From Marilutibacter spongiae (GTDB taxonomy: Bacteria; Pseudomonadota; Gammaproteobacteria; Xanthomonadales; Xanthomonadaceae): a stretch of 64,000 nt of DNA. Numbering within the stretch: position 1 is the stretch's first letter; each line of letters opens with the position of its first letter. Below are positions 39,023 through 48,657 of the stretch, piece by piece. The notes beneath the pieces are model-generated. The model saw only the letters and a program-made list of their open reading frames with translations, searched no databases and was not told the origin of the DNA. A program made the position numbers and the translations under genes. The stretch lies in assembly GCF_014145325.1 (NCBI RefSeq), contig NZ_JACHTF010000001.1:124001-188000 (forward strand), given 5' to 3'.

Positions 39023-40417
39023 TCAAGGCGGCAGCAGCTTGCCCGGGTTGAGGATCCCGTCGGGATCGAACTGCGCCTTGATCGCCCGCATGAGCGCGAG
39101 GGTCGGGGCGTCGATCGCGCGTGGGATGAAATCGCGCTTGGCCAGCCCGATCCCGTGCTCGCCCGAGAGCGTGCCGCCGAGCGAGATCGCCAGCGCGAAG
39201 ACCTCCGCCATCGCCGACGTGGCATGTGCGCGTTGCGCGTCGTCGGCGGGGTCGTACATCAGGTTGACGTGCAGGTTGCCGTTGCCGGCATGGCCGAAGC
39301 AGACGATGGGCAGGCGCGAACGTGCGGCCAGGGCCTGTACGCCGTCGACGAGTTCCGGGATGCGCGACACCGGCACCACCACGTCTTCGTTGATCTTGCC
39401 CGGCGCCAGGGTCCGCAGGGCGGGCGACAAGGCCTTGCGCGCCGCCCACAGGCGGGCGCGTGCCGCTTCGTCGCCGGCCGCGTCCAGCGAGACCAGGCCG
39501 TCGCCGCGTGCCGCCTCCATCAGCGCTTCGACGTCGTGGGCGAGCGTGGCGCCGTCGCCGTCCGCCTCGATCATCAGCAGGGCGCCGGCGTCGCCGGGCA
39601 GGTCCGCGCCACCGACGTCGCGCGCCAGGCGCACGGCATGATGGTCCATGAACTCCAGCATCGAGGGCGTCACCGGCTGCGCCATCAGGCGTGCGACCGC
39701 CCGCGCCGCACTGGCGACGTCGCGATAGAGCGCGCGGATCGCGCGGCGCGCGGCGGGGGCCGGCGCCAGGCGCAGGGTCGCCTCCACGATCAGCGCGAGG
39801 GTCCCCTCGCTGCCGACCAGCAGGCGTTGCAGGTCGTAGCCGGTGGCGCCCTTGGTCGTCGCGCTGCCGCAGCGGATGAGATCGCCGGTCCCGGTGACGG
39901 CCGTGAGGGCGAGCACGTTGTCGCGACTGGCGCCGTACTTCACCGCGCGCGGACCGCCGGCGTTGCAGGCGAGGTTGCCGCCCACCGTGCTGTAGCCGGC
40001 ACTGGTGGGGTCGGGGGGCCAGAACAGGCCGTGCGGCGCGAGTGCCGATTGCAGGTCGCCGTTGAGCACCCCGGGTTCGACGACCGCGCAGCGATCCCCC
40101 GCGCGGATGCCGAGGATGCGGTCCATGCGCTCGAACGACACCACGACGCCGCCGGCCACGGGAACCGCCGCGCCGGTCGTGTTGGTGCCGCGGCCGCGCG
40201 CGACGAGCGGCACGCCATGCCGGCGACAGGCCTTGACCAGGGCCTGCACGCAGTCCGCGTCGCGGGGCAGGGCGACGGCATCGGGCAGGGCTTCTCGTCG
40301 CGAGTTGTCGAAGCCATAAGTCAGGCGCTCGCCGGGGTCGGTGCGCCAGCCGTCGCCGAGCAGGGCGGCCATCTCGCGCTGGAGCGCGGCGGGCAGCGCG
40401 GACACGGGCTCAGGCAT
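39023..40417 (-). CDS. FAD-binding oxidoreductase (D-lactate/glycolate dehydrogenase GlcD-like)
   Basis: This 464-residue flavoprotein has a PCMH-type FAD domain ([40 protein letters not shown]). A C-terminal FAD-oxidase cap has [14 protein letters not shown] and the end [11 protein letters not shown] plus [10 protein letters not shown]. These features fit the GlcD/D-lactate or D-2-hydroxy-acid dehydrogenase group; the substrate cannot be assigned. The start at 40417 gives MPEPVSALP and overlaps yraN by 8 bases; the longer frame reads through yraN. Confidence 0.88.
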   Translation of the reverse strand: MPEPVSALPAALQREMAALLGDGWRTDPGERLTYGFDNSRREALPDAVALPRDADCVQALVKACRRHGVPLVARGRGTNTTGAAVPVAGGVVVSFERMDRILGIRAGDRCAVVEPGVLNGDLQSALAPHGLFWPPDPTSAGYSTVGGNLACNAGGPRAVKYGASRDNVLALTAVTGTGDLIRCGSATTKGATGYDLQRLLVGSEGTLALIVEATLRLAPAPAARRAIRALYRDVASAARAVARLMAQPVTPSMLEFMDHHAVRLARDVGGADLPGDAGALLMIEADGDGATLAHDVEALMEAARGDGLVSLDAAGDEAARARLWAARKALSPALRTLAPGKINEDVVVPVSRIPELVDGVQALAARSRLPIVCFGHAGNGNLHVNLMYDPADDAQRAHATSAMAEVFALAISLGGTLSGEHGIGLAKRDFIPRAIDAPTLALMRAIKAQFDPDGILNPGKLLPP

Positions 40418-40793
40418 CGTCGGCGCGGAAGGCGTCGCGCAACCACGCCAGGCGCGGGGCGGCGGGATCGCCGCTGGCGTCGACCACGTCGAACCGACAG
40501 GCACGCGAGGCATGCCGCGGATGTTGCTGCAGGAAGATCTGCGCCGCGCGGACCAGCTTGCGACGCTTGTGCACGTCGACCGAAGCCGCGCCGCCGCCGA
40601 AGCCGGCGGTACGCCGGTAGCGCACCTCCACGAACACCAGCGTCTCGCCGTCGAGCATCACCAGGTCGATCTCGCCGACGCGGCTGCCGGCGTTGCTGGC
40701 GACCTCGCGCAGCCCGGAACGGGCGAGCTCGGCGCGGGCCGCGGCTTCCACCGCGGCGCCCCGCCCGCGGGCGTCAGCGGCGGTCGCTGCCAT
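40410..40793 (-). CDS. yraN: YraN family (UPF0102) putative nuclease-fold protein
   Basis: The 127-residue product shows the endonuclease-like pattern [36 protein letters not shown] (E...D...E-x-R, a restriction-endonuclease-like fold) and a C-terminal CRFDVV. The cellular role is not established. The start at 40793 falls 20 bases inside the lpoA end, the usual linkage in gammaproteobacteria (rsmI-lpoA-yraN). Confidence 0.88.
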   Translation of the reverse strand: MAATAADARGRGAAVEAAARAELARSGLREVASNAGSRVGEIDLVMLDGETLVFVEVRYRRTAGFGGGAASVDVHKRRKLVRAAQIFLQQHPRHASRACRFDVVDASGDPAAPRLAWLRDAFRADDA

Positions 40794-42177
40794 CCGTGAG
40801 CGGCATGACCACGCCGCTGATGAAGGTGGCCCAGGTCGGCGTGCGCTTGATGTTGCCGAAGCCGTCCATACGCAGGGTGCCCGTCGCGCCCGGGATGGAG
40901 GCATCGGTCCCGGTCACCAGGCGCTCCATGTAGGCCGACAACTGCCAGGCATCGAAGCCGAAGGCGAACAGGCGCGCCGCGCCCCCGCGCGCGGTCGGCA
41001 GGGTCTCGGCGGTGAAGGTGGCGGTGGGCAGTCCGCGCGCACCGCGCGCGGTCCAGGTCTCGGTCGGGAAGGCGATGCCGTCGAGGACGCGATCGTCCTC
41101 GGGCTTGCCGGTGCCCGACAGCAGTTGCGAGGTCGCCACCCGCGGCTTGCCGGCGAGCCCGGCAAGCGCCAGCTTGGGCATCAGTTCGCGCACGCTGTTG
41201 CCGCGCATCGACAGGAAGATCGCGTCGATGCCGCCCTCGCGGTTGGCGAATGGCGTCAGGTCGGCAACACCTTCCCCGACCACGTCGGTGACGGTGGCGC
41301 CGCGCGCGGCGAGGTGCTCGCGCAGCGCGTCGACCGCGCGGCGCTGGCTGTCCTCGCTGCCCGACACCACCAGGACCCGCTTGGCCCCCCGCGCGACCAG
41401 GTACTCGGCGGCGGCGGTGCCCTCGTCCTCGGGCGAGAGCGCGAACGCGGCATTGCCGGCGGGCGGCGACTGGCTGCCGCTGTTGAGCGCGAGGATCGAC
41501 ACCGGCAGCGCGCCGCGGGTGAAAAGGGCGTCGACGGCGTTCCGCTCCAGCGGGCCGACGACGAAGTCGTTGCCCTCGGCGACCGCGCGGTCGTAGGCCG
41601 ACAGCGTGCCGGCGATGCTGCCGGTGGTGTCGTAGAAACTGACTTCCGGGCGGCGCCGGTGTTCGCCGTAGTAGCCCGCGAGGAAACCATCGCGCACCGG
41701 CGAGGCGGCGACCGCCATCTCGCCCGAGAGCGGGAGCAGCATGGCCAGCTTGACCGGCGGCCGGTAGCCGTCGGGATCGGCCGCCGGCCGGCCGTTGGCA
41801 TCGAACGTCCAGGCGGTATGGTCGAACGGGCGCGGCAGCGGCAGGCCACGCTCGACCAGGGCCTGGCCCATGTAGTTGTAAAGCGGTTCGCCGGCCGGGA
41901 GGGCAGCGGCCTCGCGTGCCAGCGTGGCATCGTCGAGCTGCGACAGCAGTTCGCGGATCTGGCGCTCGTTGTCCAGGCGCGCCTGGCCCGTCAGCACCGT
42001 GCCGCTCTGCGCCAGCGCGCTTGCCTGCGCGACCACCGGGCTCATCACCACCTTCGAGGTGTCCGTCGAGCGGGTGGACATGCCACCGCAGCCGCCCAGG
42101 ATGAGCATCGCGAGCGCGGGGCCGGCCAGCCAGCGTGCGGCGGGGCGGATCGAACGGGAATTGGACAGTGGGGGCAT
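40774..42177 (-). CDS. lpoA: Penicillin-binding protein activator LpoA (short form)
   Basis: LpoA is an outer-membrane lipoprotein that stimulates PBP1A. The 467-residue product has a signal with lipobox LILGGC (Cys30), a short helical linker and the C-terminal periplasmic-binding-protein-like domain (from [20 protein letters not shown]). E. coli LpoA is about 678 residues with a large N-terminal TPR-like domain that is mostly missing here. It is divergent from rsmI, across 63 bases. Confidence 0.88.
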   Translation of the reverse strand: MPPLSNSRSIRPAARWLAGPALAMLILGGCGGMSTRSTDTSKVVMSPVVAQASALAQSGTVLTGQARLDNERQIRELLSQLDDATLAREAAALPAGEPLYNYMGQALVERGLPLPRPFDHTAWTFDANGRPAADPDGYRPPVKLAMLLPLSGEMAVAASPVRDGFLAGYYGEHRRRPEVSFYDTTGSIAGTLSAYDRAVAEGNDFVVGPLERNAVDALFTRGALPVSILALNSGSQSPPAGNAAFALSPEDEGTAAAEYLVARGAKRVLVVSGSEDSQRRAVDALREHLAARGATVTDVVGEGVADLTPFANREGGIDAIFLSMRGNSVRELMPKLALAGLAGKPRVATSQLLSGTGKPEDDRVLDGIAFPTETWTARGARGLPTATFTAETLPTARGGAARLFAFGFDAWQLSAYMERLVTGTDASIPGATGTLRMDGFGNIKRTPTWATFISGVVMPLTDGSDRR

Positions 42178-42240
42178 GGGCGATGTCCGCCGCGGCGCGG
42201 CGTTGTTCAGGAACCGGGTACGATTCTAACCGTCCCTTCG

Positions 42241-43080
42241 ATGGAATCACCCGTCATCGCCGCATCGCCCGCCACCCTGCATGTCGTCGCCACGCCGATC
42301 GGCCACCTGGGCGACCTCAGTCCGCGCGCGCTCGAGGTCCTGGGCTCGGTCGCCGCGATATGCGCCGAGGACACCCGGCATACCCGGCAATTGCTGGCGC
42401 ACTTCGGCCTCGAGCGCCCGCTGGTGGCCCTGCACGAGCACAACGAGGACGCGCAGGCCGGCCAGCTCGTCGAGCGCCTGCGTGGCGGCGAATCGCTCGC
42501 CCTGGTGTCCGACGCCGGCACGCCGCTGGTGAGCGACCCGGGTTACCGCCTGGTGCGCGCGGCACGCGCGGCCGGCATGCGGGTGTCGCCGGTCCCCGGC
42601 GCCTGCGCCGCCATCGCCGCGCTGAGCGTCGCCGGCCTGGCGTCCGACCGCTTCGCCTTCGAAGGCTTCCCGCCGGCCAAGGCGGGAGCGCGCCGCGAAC
42701 GCCTGGCGCGCCTGGCATCGGAGACGCGCACCCTGGTCTTCTACGAATCCTCCCATCGCATCGAGGCCTCGCTGGCCGACATGGTCGAAGCCTTCGGGCC
42801 GGCGCGCCCGGCCGTCCTGGCACGCGAGTTGACCAAGCTGTTCGAGACGGTGCTCGATGGCAGCCTCGAAACCCTGCAGGCGGCGGTCTCGGCCGACCCC
42901 AACCAGCGCAAGGGCGAGTTCGTCGTCATCGTCGAAGGCGCGGGCGACGATGCCGACGCGCGGATCGCGGAAGGGCGACGTCTGTACGCCCGGCTGGTCG
43001 CGCACCTGCCGCCTTCGACCGCGGCCAAGCTGGCCGCCGAACTGAGTGGCGCGCCGCGGAAGGCGCTGTACGGCGGCTGA
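42241..43080 (+). CDS. rsmI: 16S rRNA 2'-O-methyltransferase RsmI
   Basis: The enzyme methylates C1402 of 16S rRNA with RsmH, which is also in this window. The 279-residue product has the tetrapyrrole-methylase fold: LHVVATPIGHLGDLSPRAL, CAEDTRHTRQLLAHF, LVSDAGTPLVSDPGYRLV and VPGACAAIAALSVAGLA. The start at 42241 matches the family; the frame extends upstream antisense to lpoA and is ignored. Confidence 0.96.
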   Translation: MESPVIAASPATLHVVATPIGHLGDLSPRALEVLGSVAAICAEDTRHTRQLLAHFGLERPLVALHEHNEDAQAGQLVERLRGGESLALVSDAGTPLVSDPGYRLVRAARAAGMRVSPVPGACAAIAALSVAGLASDRFAFEGFPPAKAGARRERLARLASETRTLVFYESSHRIEASLADMVEAFGPARPAVLARELTKLFETVLDGSLETLQAAVSADPNQRKGEFVVIVEGAGDDADARIAEGRRLYARLVAHLPPSTAAKLAAELSGAPRKALYGG

Positions 43081-43146
43081 GCCGCCGGCCCTGCTTGCCC
43101 CGGGCCTGTCTCGCATCGCCAGCGGCCATGCGGCGCGGCGAAGCGC

Positions 43147-43152
43147 TACAAT
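43147..43152 (+). promoter_or_regulatory. Candidate -10 box of rnpB
   Basis: TACAAT ends 7 bases before the predicted 5' end of RNase P RNA at about 43160. No convincing -35 box is seen in this GC-rich stretch. Confidence 0.55.
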
Positions 43153-43159
43153 GCGCGCG

Positions 43160-43510
43160 GCGGAGTCGGCCAGGCAGTCGCGTCATGCAATGCATGCCGA
43201 GGAAAGTCCGGGCTCCACAGGGCACGGTGCCAGGTAACGCCTGGGCGGCGCGAGCCGACGGAAAGTGCAACAGAGAGCAGACCGCCGATGGCCCGCGAGG
43301 GCACAGGCAAGGGTGAAACGGTGCGGTAAGAGCGCACCGCGAGTCTGGCAACAGACCGGCACGGCAAACCCCACCGGGAGCAAGACCAAATAGGGAGACG
43401 ATGCCGCGGCCCGCGGTGTCTCCGGGTAGGTTGCTCGAGCGTATCGGCGACGATGCGCCTAGAGGAATGACTGTCCACGACAGAACCCGGCTTATCGGCC
43501 GGCTCCGCCG
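43160..43510 (+). ncRNA. rnpB: RNase P RNA (bacterial class A)
   Basis: This is the catalytic RNA that matures tRNA 5' ends. The conserved blocks are clear: GAGGAAAGTCCGGGCTCC, GCCAGGTAACGCCTGGG, AAGGGTGAAACGGTGCGGTA, AGAGCGCACCGCGAGTCTGG, GGCAAACCCCACCGGGAGCA, GACCAAATAGG, GGGTAGG and the 3' segment ACAGAACCCGGCTTATCGGC. The terminal helix P1 pairs GCGGAGTCGGCC at the 5' end with GGCCGGCTCCGC at the 3' end, which sets the borders to within a few bases. Confidence 0.97.
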
Positions 43511-43541
43511 CCTTTCTGGCTCAGTGAGCCAGAAAGGCCCC
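43511..43541 (+). terminator. Hairpin after rnpB
   Basis: A 27-base near-perfect palindrome CCTTTCTGGCTCA/TGAGCCAGAAAGG follows the RNA directly. There is no real T tract (CCCC follows). The same hairpin with one change recurs at 43992-44018 in the duplicated segment. Confidence 0.6.
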
Positions 43542-44880
43542 AAAGTTTGTCGCGACAAACTTCGAGCCCCAGGCTGTCCTCTCCAGACCCCCACTCGCCC
43601 TTTGGGCTCGTCGCCCCCTGGCTCAGGGTGCTGGGCGTCGAGCGCTGAAGAAGGTCATGGGGTGGGTGCGCTTGGGACAGTGGCGGGCGCCTCCACGCTG
43701 CGCGTGGACCTCGCGATGCTTCGCATCCCGGGGTAGGCGACTTCAGGGCTGTGATTGGGGATTGGGAATTGGTGATTCGTGTCGAGTTCCGGCTCGGGGC
43801 CGTGCCCCTGAGGGCTTGAGCGACCGTTCCGGGTGCTTATGCCGTCATCCCAGCCCGTAGGATGGGTAGCGCGAAGCAAAACCCATCGCGCATCGTGCGT
43901 GCAGCTTCGCGACGGTGGGTTTCGCCTTCGGCTCTACCCACCCTACGAGGCCTGTCCACGACAGAACCCGGCTTATCGGCCGGCTCCGCCGCCTTTCTGG
44001 CTCTGTGAGCCAGAAAGGCCCCGAAGTTGGTCGCGACAATCTTCGGGCCCCAGGCTGTCTTCTCCAGCCCTCCACTCGCCCTTTGGGCTCGTCGCCCCCT
44101 GACTCAGGGGGCTGGCCTGAAGGCTGTGATTGGTGATGGGTGATCTGGTGTCGATATCCGGCCCGGGGCTGTGGCGTCGAAAACCTGAACGTCCGATCCA
44201 GCTCTTTACTCTGCGGCATGGGGTCGACCACGGGCGTCGGTGCGGTGGGAATGCCGGACGGGGCCTGGCCGCCGCGTCGCGTGCAACAAGCAAAGCGCAT
44301 TGCACCCATGTCCGAGTCGCCCCGCCGCCGGCAACTGAAAGGCTGGATTCCAGCGTTCGCTGGAATGACGGTGGGGGTGGTGCCAAGCCCGTAGGATGGG
44401 TAGCGCGAAGCAAAACCCATCGCGCGTCGTGCGTGCAGCTTCGCGATGGTGGGTTTCGCCTTCGGCTCTACCCATCCAGATCCGGCTCAGGGCCGTGGCG
44501 TCAATGGCCCGAACGAGCTATCCGGCTGCTTATGCCGTCATCCCAGCGAACGCTGGGATCCAGCTCTTTCCTTGAGGTGGGCGGCGGGGTCCGGGATCGG
44601 CCAGGGGCGTTGGTGCGATGCGCTTCGCATATTGCACCCTACGGGGCCGGGGCTGTGATTGGGGTTGGGGTTGGTCATTGCGCGAGGGCTTCGGTGCCCT
44701 GGCCGTATCGACGCCCCTTGATACCTGTCCGTCTATCGAAACCGGAGACGCGATATGCCGCGCCGATTCGACGCGCCATGTTGCGTCGCAGCAATCCGCG
44801 GCGGGCCTTGCCTGAACCAGTCTTCACACGGCCGCACGAGCCCTCCCAGTCTCAAAATATGAGACGAAACAAGGCTTAGT
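43538..44880. repeat. Repeat mosaic between rnpB and mraZ
   Basis: No gene is seen in this region of about 1.3 kb. It holds the duplicated rnpB end (separate entry), two inverted elements of the GTGGGTAGAGCC/GGGTAGCGCGAAGC type (43857-43948 and 44391-44478) and CCAGCGAACGCTGG palindromes (about 44340-44370 and 44534-44560). It also has recurring stretches of the type CCGGCTCAGGGCCGTGGCGT (near 43787, 44157 and 44482) and TGATTGGGGATTGGG-like runs (near 43749 and 44124). Confidence 0.75.
43952..44110 (+). pseudogene. Duplicated 3' end of rnpB with its terminator
   Basis: This copy repeats 43471-43627 at an offset of 481 bases. It starts inside the conserved 3' part of RNase P RNA (CTGTCCACGACAGAACCCGG), runs through P1 and the hairpin, and continues about 110 bases beyond. 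A few substitutions separate the copies. It lacks the catalytic core and cannot be a working RNase P RNA. Confidence 0.85.
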
Positions 44881-44956
44881 GGGTAAGTCTTGAACAAGTC
44901 TGTGAAGTTCTTCGCAAGCCATTGATGTGCCTAGTGAAAATGCACTGGAAAACTTG

Positions 44957-44985
44957 TTGACAAGCTTTGGGGGCGTGCCTAAGGT
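44957..44985 (+). promoter_or_regulatory. Promoter of mraZ and the dcw cluster
   Basis: TTGACA (44957-44962), a 17-base spacer and TAAGGT (44980-44985) form a good sigma-70-type promoter. It lies about 115 bases before mraZ, in a locally AT-richer stretch. Confidence 0.75.
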
Positions 44986-45027
44986 GGACATCCGAGGGAA
45001 AGCCGGGTTTTTTGTGGTTTTTCGTGG
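44984..45027 (+). promoter_or_regulatory. Probable MraZ operator (five phased GNGG-type boxes)
   Basis: Boxes GTGG, GAGG, CGGG, GTGG and GTGG start at 44984, 44994, 45004, 45014 and 45024, exactly 10 bases apart. E. coli MraZ is known to bind TGGGN repeats separated by 5 bases, the same 10-base period. The array starts at the -10 box and covers the early transcribed region, which suits autorepression. The AT-rich bases between the boxes are also similar to each other. Confidence 0.75.
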
Positions 45028-45102
45028 CCGGAGCCGCCCCGATCGGGCGTTTCCATCGACAGGCAGACCCGCCCGCAGAGGTGGGCGCCAACAGGTGAAT
45101 CG

Positions 45103-45549
45103 ATGTTCCAGGGCGAGACCGCCATCACGATTGACGACAAGGGCCGATTGGCGGTGCCCACCGCCCATCGCGAACTTGTCGCGTCCGAATGCGGCAACCG
45201 CCTGGTCATCACCTACAACCCCTTCGAGTCCGGCTCCCTGTACCTCTACCCGCAAGCCGTCTGGGAGCGCGTGCGCGACCAGGTCAACAAGCTGCCCAAG
45301 GCCAAGAAGGTCAACCGCAACCTGCAACTCAAGCTGGTCGGCGCGGCGACCTTCGTCGAACTGGACGGCAACGGCCGGATCACCGTGCCGGGCAGCCACC
45401 GCGCCGCGGTCGGGATCGAGAAGAAGGCCGTCCTGCTGGGCATGGGCGAGAAATTCGAGCTGTGGAGCGAGCAGGCGCATCACGCGCAGATCCGTCAGAC
45501 GGTGTCCGACGACGATCTGAGCGACGAACTGCTCGACCTGCAGCTATGA
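45103..45549 (+). CDS. mraZ: Transcriptional regulator MraZ
   Basis: MraZ is a DNA-binding protein with two AbrB-like swapped-hairpin domains that represses the division cluster from its own promoter. The 148-residue product starts [20 protein letters not shown] and has the second [13 protein letters not shown] repeat, each with the DxxGRxxxP-type motif. An AGGTG site precedes the ATG. It is the first gene of the dcw cluster. Confidence 0.97.
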   Translation: MFQGETAITIDDKGRLAVPTAHRELVASECGNRLVITYNPFESGSLYLYPQAVWERVRDQVNKLPKAKKVNRNLQLKLVGAATFVELDGNGRITVPGSHRAAVGIEKKAVLLGMGEKFELWSEQAHHAQIRQTVSDDDLSDELLDLQL

Positions 45550-45560
45550 CGGGAGGTGGC

Positions 45561-46517
45561 ATGGAGCGCGCGACCGCGTCATCCGGCCACCTTCCCGTGA
45601 TGTACGCGCAGGTGCTGGACGGCCTGCGCATTGTCGGGGATGGAGCCTACCTGGACGGCACGTTCGGTCGCGGCGGGCATGCGCGCGGCGTGCTGGCACA
45701 ACTCGGCCCGGGAGGCCGGCTGCTGGTGATGGACAAGGATCCCGAAGCGATTGCCGTGGCCGAACGTGAGTTCGGCGCGGACCCGCGCGTGGCGATCTTC
45801 CGCGGCAGCTTCGCCGCGCTCGCCGGTTGGGAAGCGACCGCGGCCGGGCTCGATGGCGTGCTCTTCGATCTGGGCGTCTCCTCGCCGCAGCTCGACGTGG
45901 CCGAGCGCGGTTTCAGTTTCGGCAAGGACGGCCCGCTGGACATGCGCATGGATCCCGACAGTGGCGAGAGCGCGGCGCAGTGGCTGGCCCGTGCCGACGA
46001 GCGCGAGATCGCCGACGTTTTGTGGACCTACGGGGAGGAGCGGCAGAGCCGACGCATCGCGCGCGCCATCGTGGCCGATCGCGAGGCGACCCCGCTGCTG
46101 CGCACCGCCCAGCTGGCCGAGCTGATCGCCCGGGTGATGCCGCGCGGCGACTCGAAGTCGGACAAGGGCCGGATCCACCCCGCCACGCGCAGCTTCCAGG
46201 CCATCCGCATCTTCATCAACCGCGAACTGGCCGACCTCGAGCTCGGCCTGGAAGCGGCGATGGCGCGGCTCAAGCCCGGTGGGCGCCTGGCGGTGATCAG
46301 CTTCCATTCGCTGGAAGACCGCATCGTCAAGCGCTTCATCGGTGCCCGCGCCAAGGCGCCGCCGGCCAACCGGCGGATGCCGGTCGAGCGGGCCTTCACC
46401 CCGAGCCTGCGGGCCATCGGCGGCGCGATCAAGGCCGGCGACGACGAGACCGCCGCCAACCCGAGGGCCCGCAGCGCGGTACTGCGCGTGGCCGAGAAGC
46501 TGGAGGGCGAGGCATGA
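45561..46517 (+). CDS. rsmH: 16S rRNA N4-methyltransferase RsmH (MraW)
   Basis: The enzyme methylates C1402 of 16S rRNA at N4. The 318-residue product has [64 protein letters not shown] and the [14 protein letters not shown] motif. The ATG at 45561 follows GGAGG, at rather short spacing. An ATG at 45546 overlapping the mraZ stop is the alternative. It overlaps ftsL by 4 bases. Confidence 0.95.
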   Translation: MERATASSGHLPVMYAQVLDGLRIVGDGAYLDGTFGRGGHARGVLAQLGPGGRLLVMDKDPEAIAVAEREFGADPRVAIFRGSFAALAGWEATAAGLDGVLFDLGVSSPQLDVAERGFSFGKDGPLDMRMDPDSGESAAQWLARADEREIADVLWTYGEERQSRRIARAIVADREATPLLRTAQLAELIARVMPRGDSKSDKGRIHPATRSFQAIRIFINRELADLELGLEAAMARLKPGGRLAVISFHSLEDRIVKRFIGARAKAPPANRRMPVERAFTPSLRAIGGAIKAGDDETAANPRARSAVLRVAEKLEGEA

Positions 46518-46780
46518 CGCTGCGCCTCGCCCTCGTCGTGCTGGTGGCCGCCAACCTGCTCAGCGCGTTGGCGGTGGTGTATGCCCGCCACGAGAACCGC
46601 CAGCTGTTCGTCCAGCTCACGCGCCTGGAAAAGGCCCGCGACGAGCTCGACATCGAGTTCGGCCGCCTGCAGCTGGAACAGGCCACCTGGGCGGAGAGCA
46701 ACCGCATCGACCAGGTGGCGCGCGACCGCCTGGGCATGAAGTTCCCGGAAGGGCCCGAGATCGTGGTGGTGCGTCCATGA
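46514..46780 (+). CDS. ftsL: Cell division protein FtsL
   Basis: This small bitopic protein forms the FtsQLB complex that activates septal synthesis. The 88-residue product has one N-terminal membrane segment ([20 protein letters not shown]). A periplasmic leucine-zipper-like coiled coil follows (about 28-62) and then a short conserved end ([13 protein letters not shown]). It overlaps both neighbours by 4 bases. Confidence 0.93.
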   Translation: MTLRLALVVLVAANLLSALAVVYARHENRQLFVQLTRLEKARDELDIEFGRLQLEQATWAESNRIDQVARDRLGMKFPEGPEIVVVRP

Positions 46781-48657
46781 ACCGCCGGCCGATACGCGGC
46801 CAGGGCCTGGGCGAACGCCTGGGCGAGTGGTGGCGCGCGCGTCGCGAGGCCTCGGGCGCCCGCGGTGGCCGGCCGCGCAGCAACCGCGCGCGCTACAACC
46901 CCCGCCACCGCCTCCTGCTCGTCGGCGGCGTGATGGGCCTGTGCGCCGTCGCGCTGGTCGCGCGGGCATTCACCCTGCAGGTCGTCAACAGCGAGTTCTA
47001 CCGCAAGCAGGGCGACGAGCGGATCCTGCGCGAGATCGAGATCCCGACCTCGCGCGGCATGATCACCGACCGCAACGGCGAGCCGCTCGCGGTGTCCACG
47101 CCGGTCGAGTCGGTCTGGGGCAACCCGCAGGAGCTGGTCAAGGTCCCCGACCGCATCCCCGAGCTGGCCGAGGCGCTGGGCGTGCCCGCCGACGAGCTCA
47201 TGCGCCGCATCAGCCAGCGCGCCACGCGCGAGTTCATGTACCTCAAGCGCCGGATCAACCCCGACCAGGCGCAGGCCATCCTCGCCCACGAGGTCCCGGG
47301 GGTGTACTCGCAACGCGAGTTCCGTCGCTTCTACCCGCAGGGCGAAGCGCTGTCGCACGTGCTGGGCTTCACCAACGTCGACGACAACGGGCAGGAAGGC
47401 CTGGAGCTGGCCTTCGACGAGTGGCTCAAGGGCAAGCCGGGCAGCAAGCGGGTGATCCGCGACAGCCGCGGCCGCATCGTCGAGAACGTCGAGCTGATCG
47501 AGGCCGCCCAGCCCGGCCACGACCTCAACCTGACCATCGATCGCCGCATCCAGTACCTGACCTTCCGCGAACTGCGCAAGGCGCTCGAGCGCACCGGTGC
47601 GAGCAGCGGATCGGCGGTCGTGCTGGACGTCGCCACCGGCGAGATCCTGGCGATGGCGAACCTGCCGACCTACAACCCGAACGCACTGGGCGGGCAGGGC
47701 GCGGACACCCGCCGCAACCGCGCGGTGACGGACGTGATCGAGCCGGGCTCGACGATGAAGCCGCTGACGGTGGCGATCGGCCTGGAATCGGGTGCGATCA
47801 CCCCGACGAGCGTGTTCGACACCAACCCGGGCTGGATCCCCAATGGCCGCTACCGCACCACCGACCATCGCAACTACGGCGTGCTCGACACCACCGGCGT
47901 GATCCGCAAGAGCTCGAACGTGGGCGCGGCGAAGATCGTCCATCGCATCGACGACAAGGTCTTCTACGACTTCCTGCGTCGCATGGGCTACGGCAGCAGC
48001 ACGCACAGCGGTTTCCCGGGCGAGTCCTCCGGCGTCCTGCCGGTGCCCGGCAGTGCGAGCTGGTACGGGACGACCAAGCAGGGCATGTCGTACGGGTACG
48101 GCCTGTCGGCCACGCCGTTGCAGATCGCCGCGGCCTACGCCGCGCTCGGCAACGGCGGCCGGCTGATCGCCCCGACCTTCGTCAAGGGCCAGCGCAACGA
48201 GGCCCGTCGGGTGCTGGACCCCACGATCGCCGGCGAAGTGCTGCACATGATGCAGACCGTGACCGAGCCCGGCGGCACCGCCACGCAGGCCGCGATCCTG
48301 GGCTACCACGTCGCCGGCAAGACGGGCACCGCCCGCAAGTACAACGCCAGCGGCGGCTACTCGCGGCGCTACATCTCCTTCTTCGCCGGCCTGGTGCCGG
48401 TGGAGAACCCCCGTTTCTCGATGGTCGTGGTGATCGACGATCCCGATCCCGCCAAGGGCTACTTCGGTGGCCTGGTGTCGGCACCGGTGTTCAAGAACGT
48501 CATGGACGGCGCGCTTCGCCTGATGGACGTGCCCCCGGACGACATCGAGACCTGGCTCGCCGCCCAGGCCGAGGAAGACGCCCGGCGCAGCGGTGCCACG
48601 CCGCCGCTGGCCGCGGCCGCCGTGCCGCGCGCCGGCGCCCAGGGGGGCACGCCATGA
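46777..48657 (+). CDS. ftsI: Septal peptidoglycan transpeptidase FtsI (PBP3)
   Basis: This is the class B penicillin-binding protein that crosslinks septal wall with FtsW. The 626-residue product has a cytoplasmic basic tail, a membrane segment (about 46-68), the pedestal domain starting [19 protein letters not shown] and the transpeptidase domain. Catalytic motifs are STMK (S325, K328), SSN (379-381) and KTG (K515). The last 30 residues are Ala-rich and beyond the usual end. Confidence 0.97.
   Translation: MNRRPIRGQGLGERLGEWWRARREASGARGGRPRSNRARYNPRHRLLLVGGVMGLCAVALVARAFTLQVVNSEFYRKQGDERILREIEIPTSRGMITDRNGEPLAVSTPVESVWGNPQELVKVPDRIPELAEALGVPADELMRRISQRATREFMYLKRRINPDQAQAILAHEVPGVYSQREFRRFYPQGEALSHVLGFTNVDDNGQEGLELAFDEWLKGKPGSKRVIRDSRGRIVENVELIEAAQPGHDLNLTIDRRIQYLTFRELRKALERTGASSGSAVVLDVATGEILAMANLPTYNPNALGGQGADTRRNRAVTDVIEPGSTMKPLTVAIGLESGAITPTSVFDTNPGWIPNGRYRTTDHRNYGVLDTTGVIRKSSNVGAAKIVHRIDDKVFYDFLRRMGYGSSTHSGFPGESSGVLPVPGSASWYGTTKQGMSYGYGLSATPLQIAAAYAALGNGGRLIAPTFVKGQRNEARRVLDPTIAGEVLHMMQTVTEPGGTATQAAILGYHVAGKTGTARKYNASGGYSRRYISFFAGLVPVENPRFSMVVVIDDPDPAKGYFGGLVSAPVFKNVMDGALRLMDVPPDDIETWLAAQAEEDARRSGATPPLAAAAVPRAGAQGGTP

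Noticed and set aside
43952-44110. A second functional RNase P RNA
   Set aside because: Only the 3' end is present; the conserved core blocks are missing.
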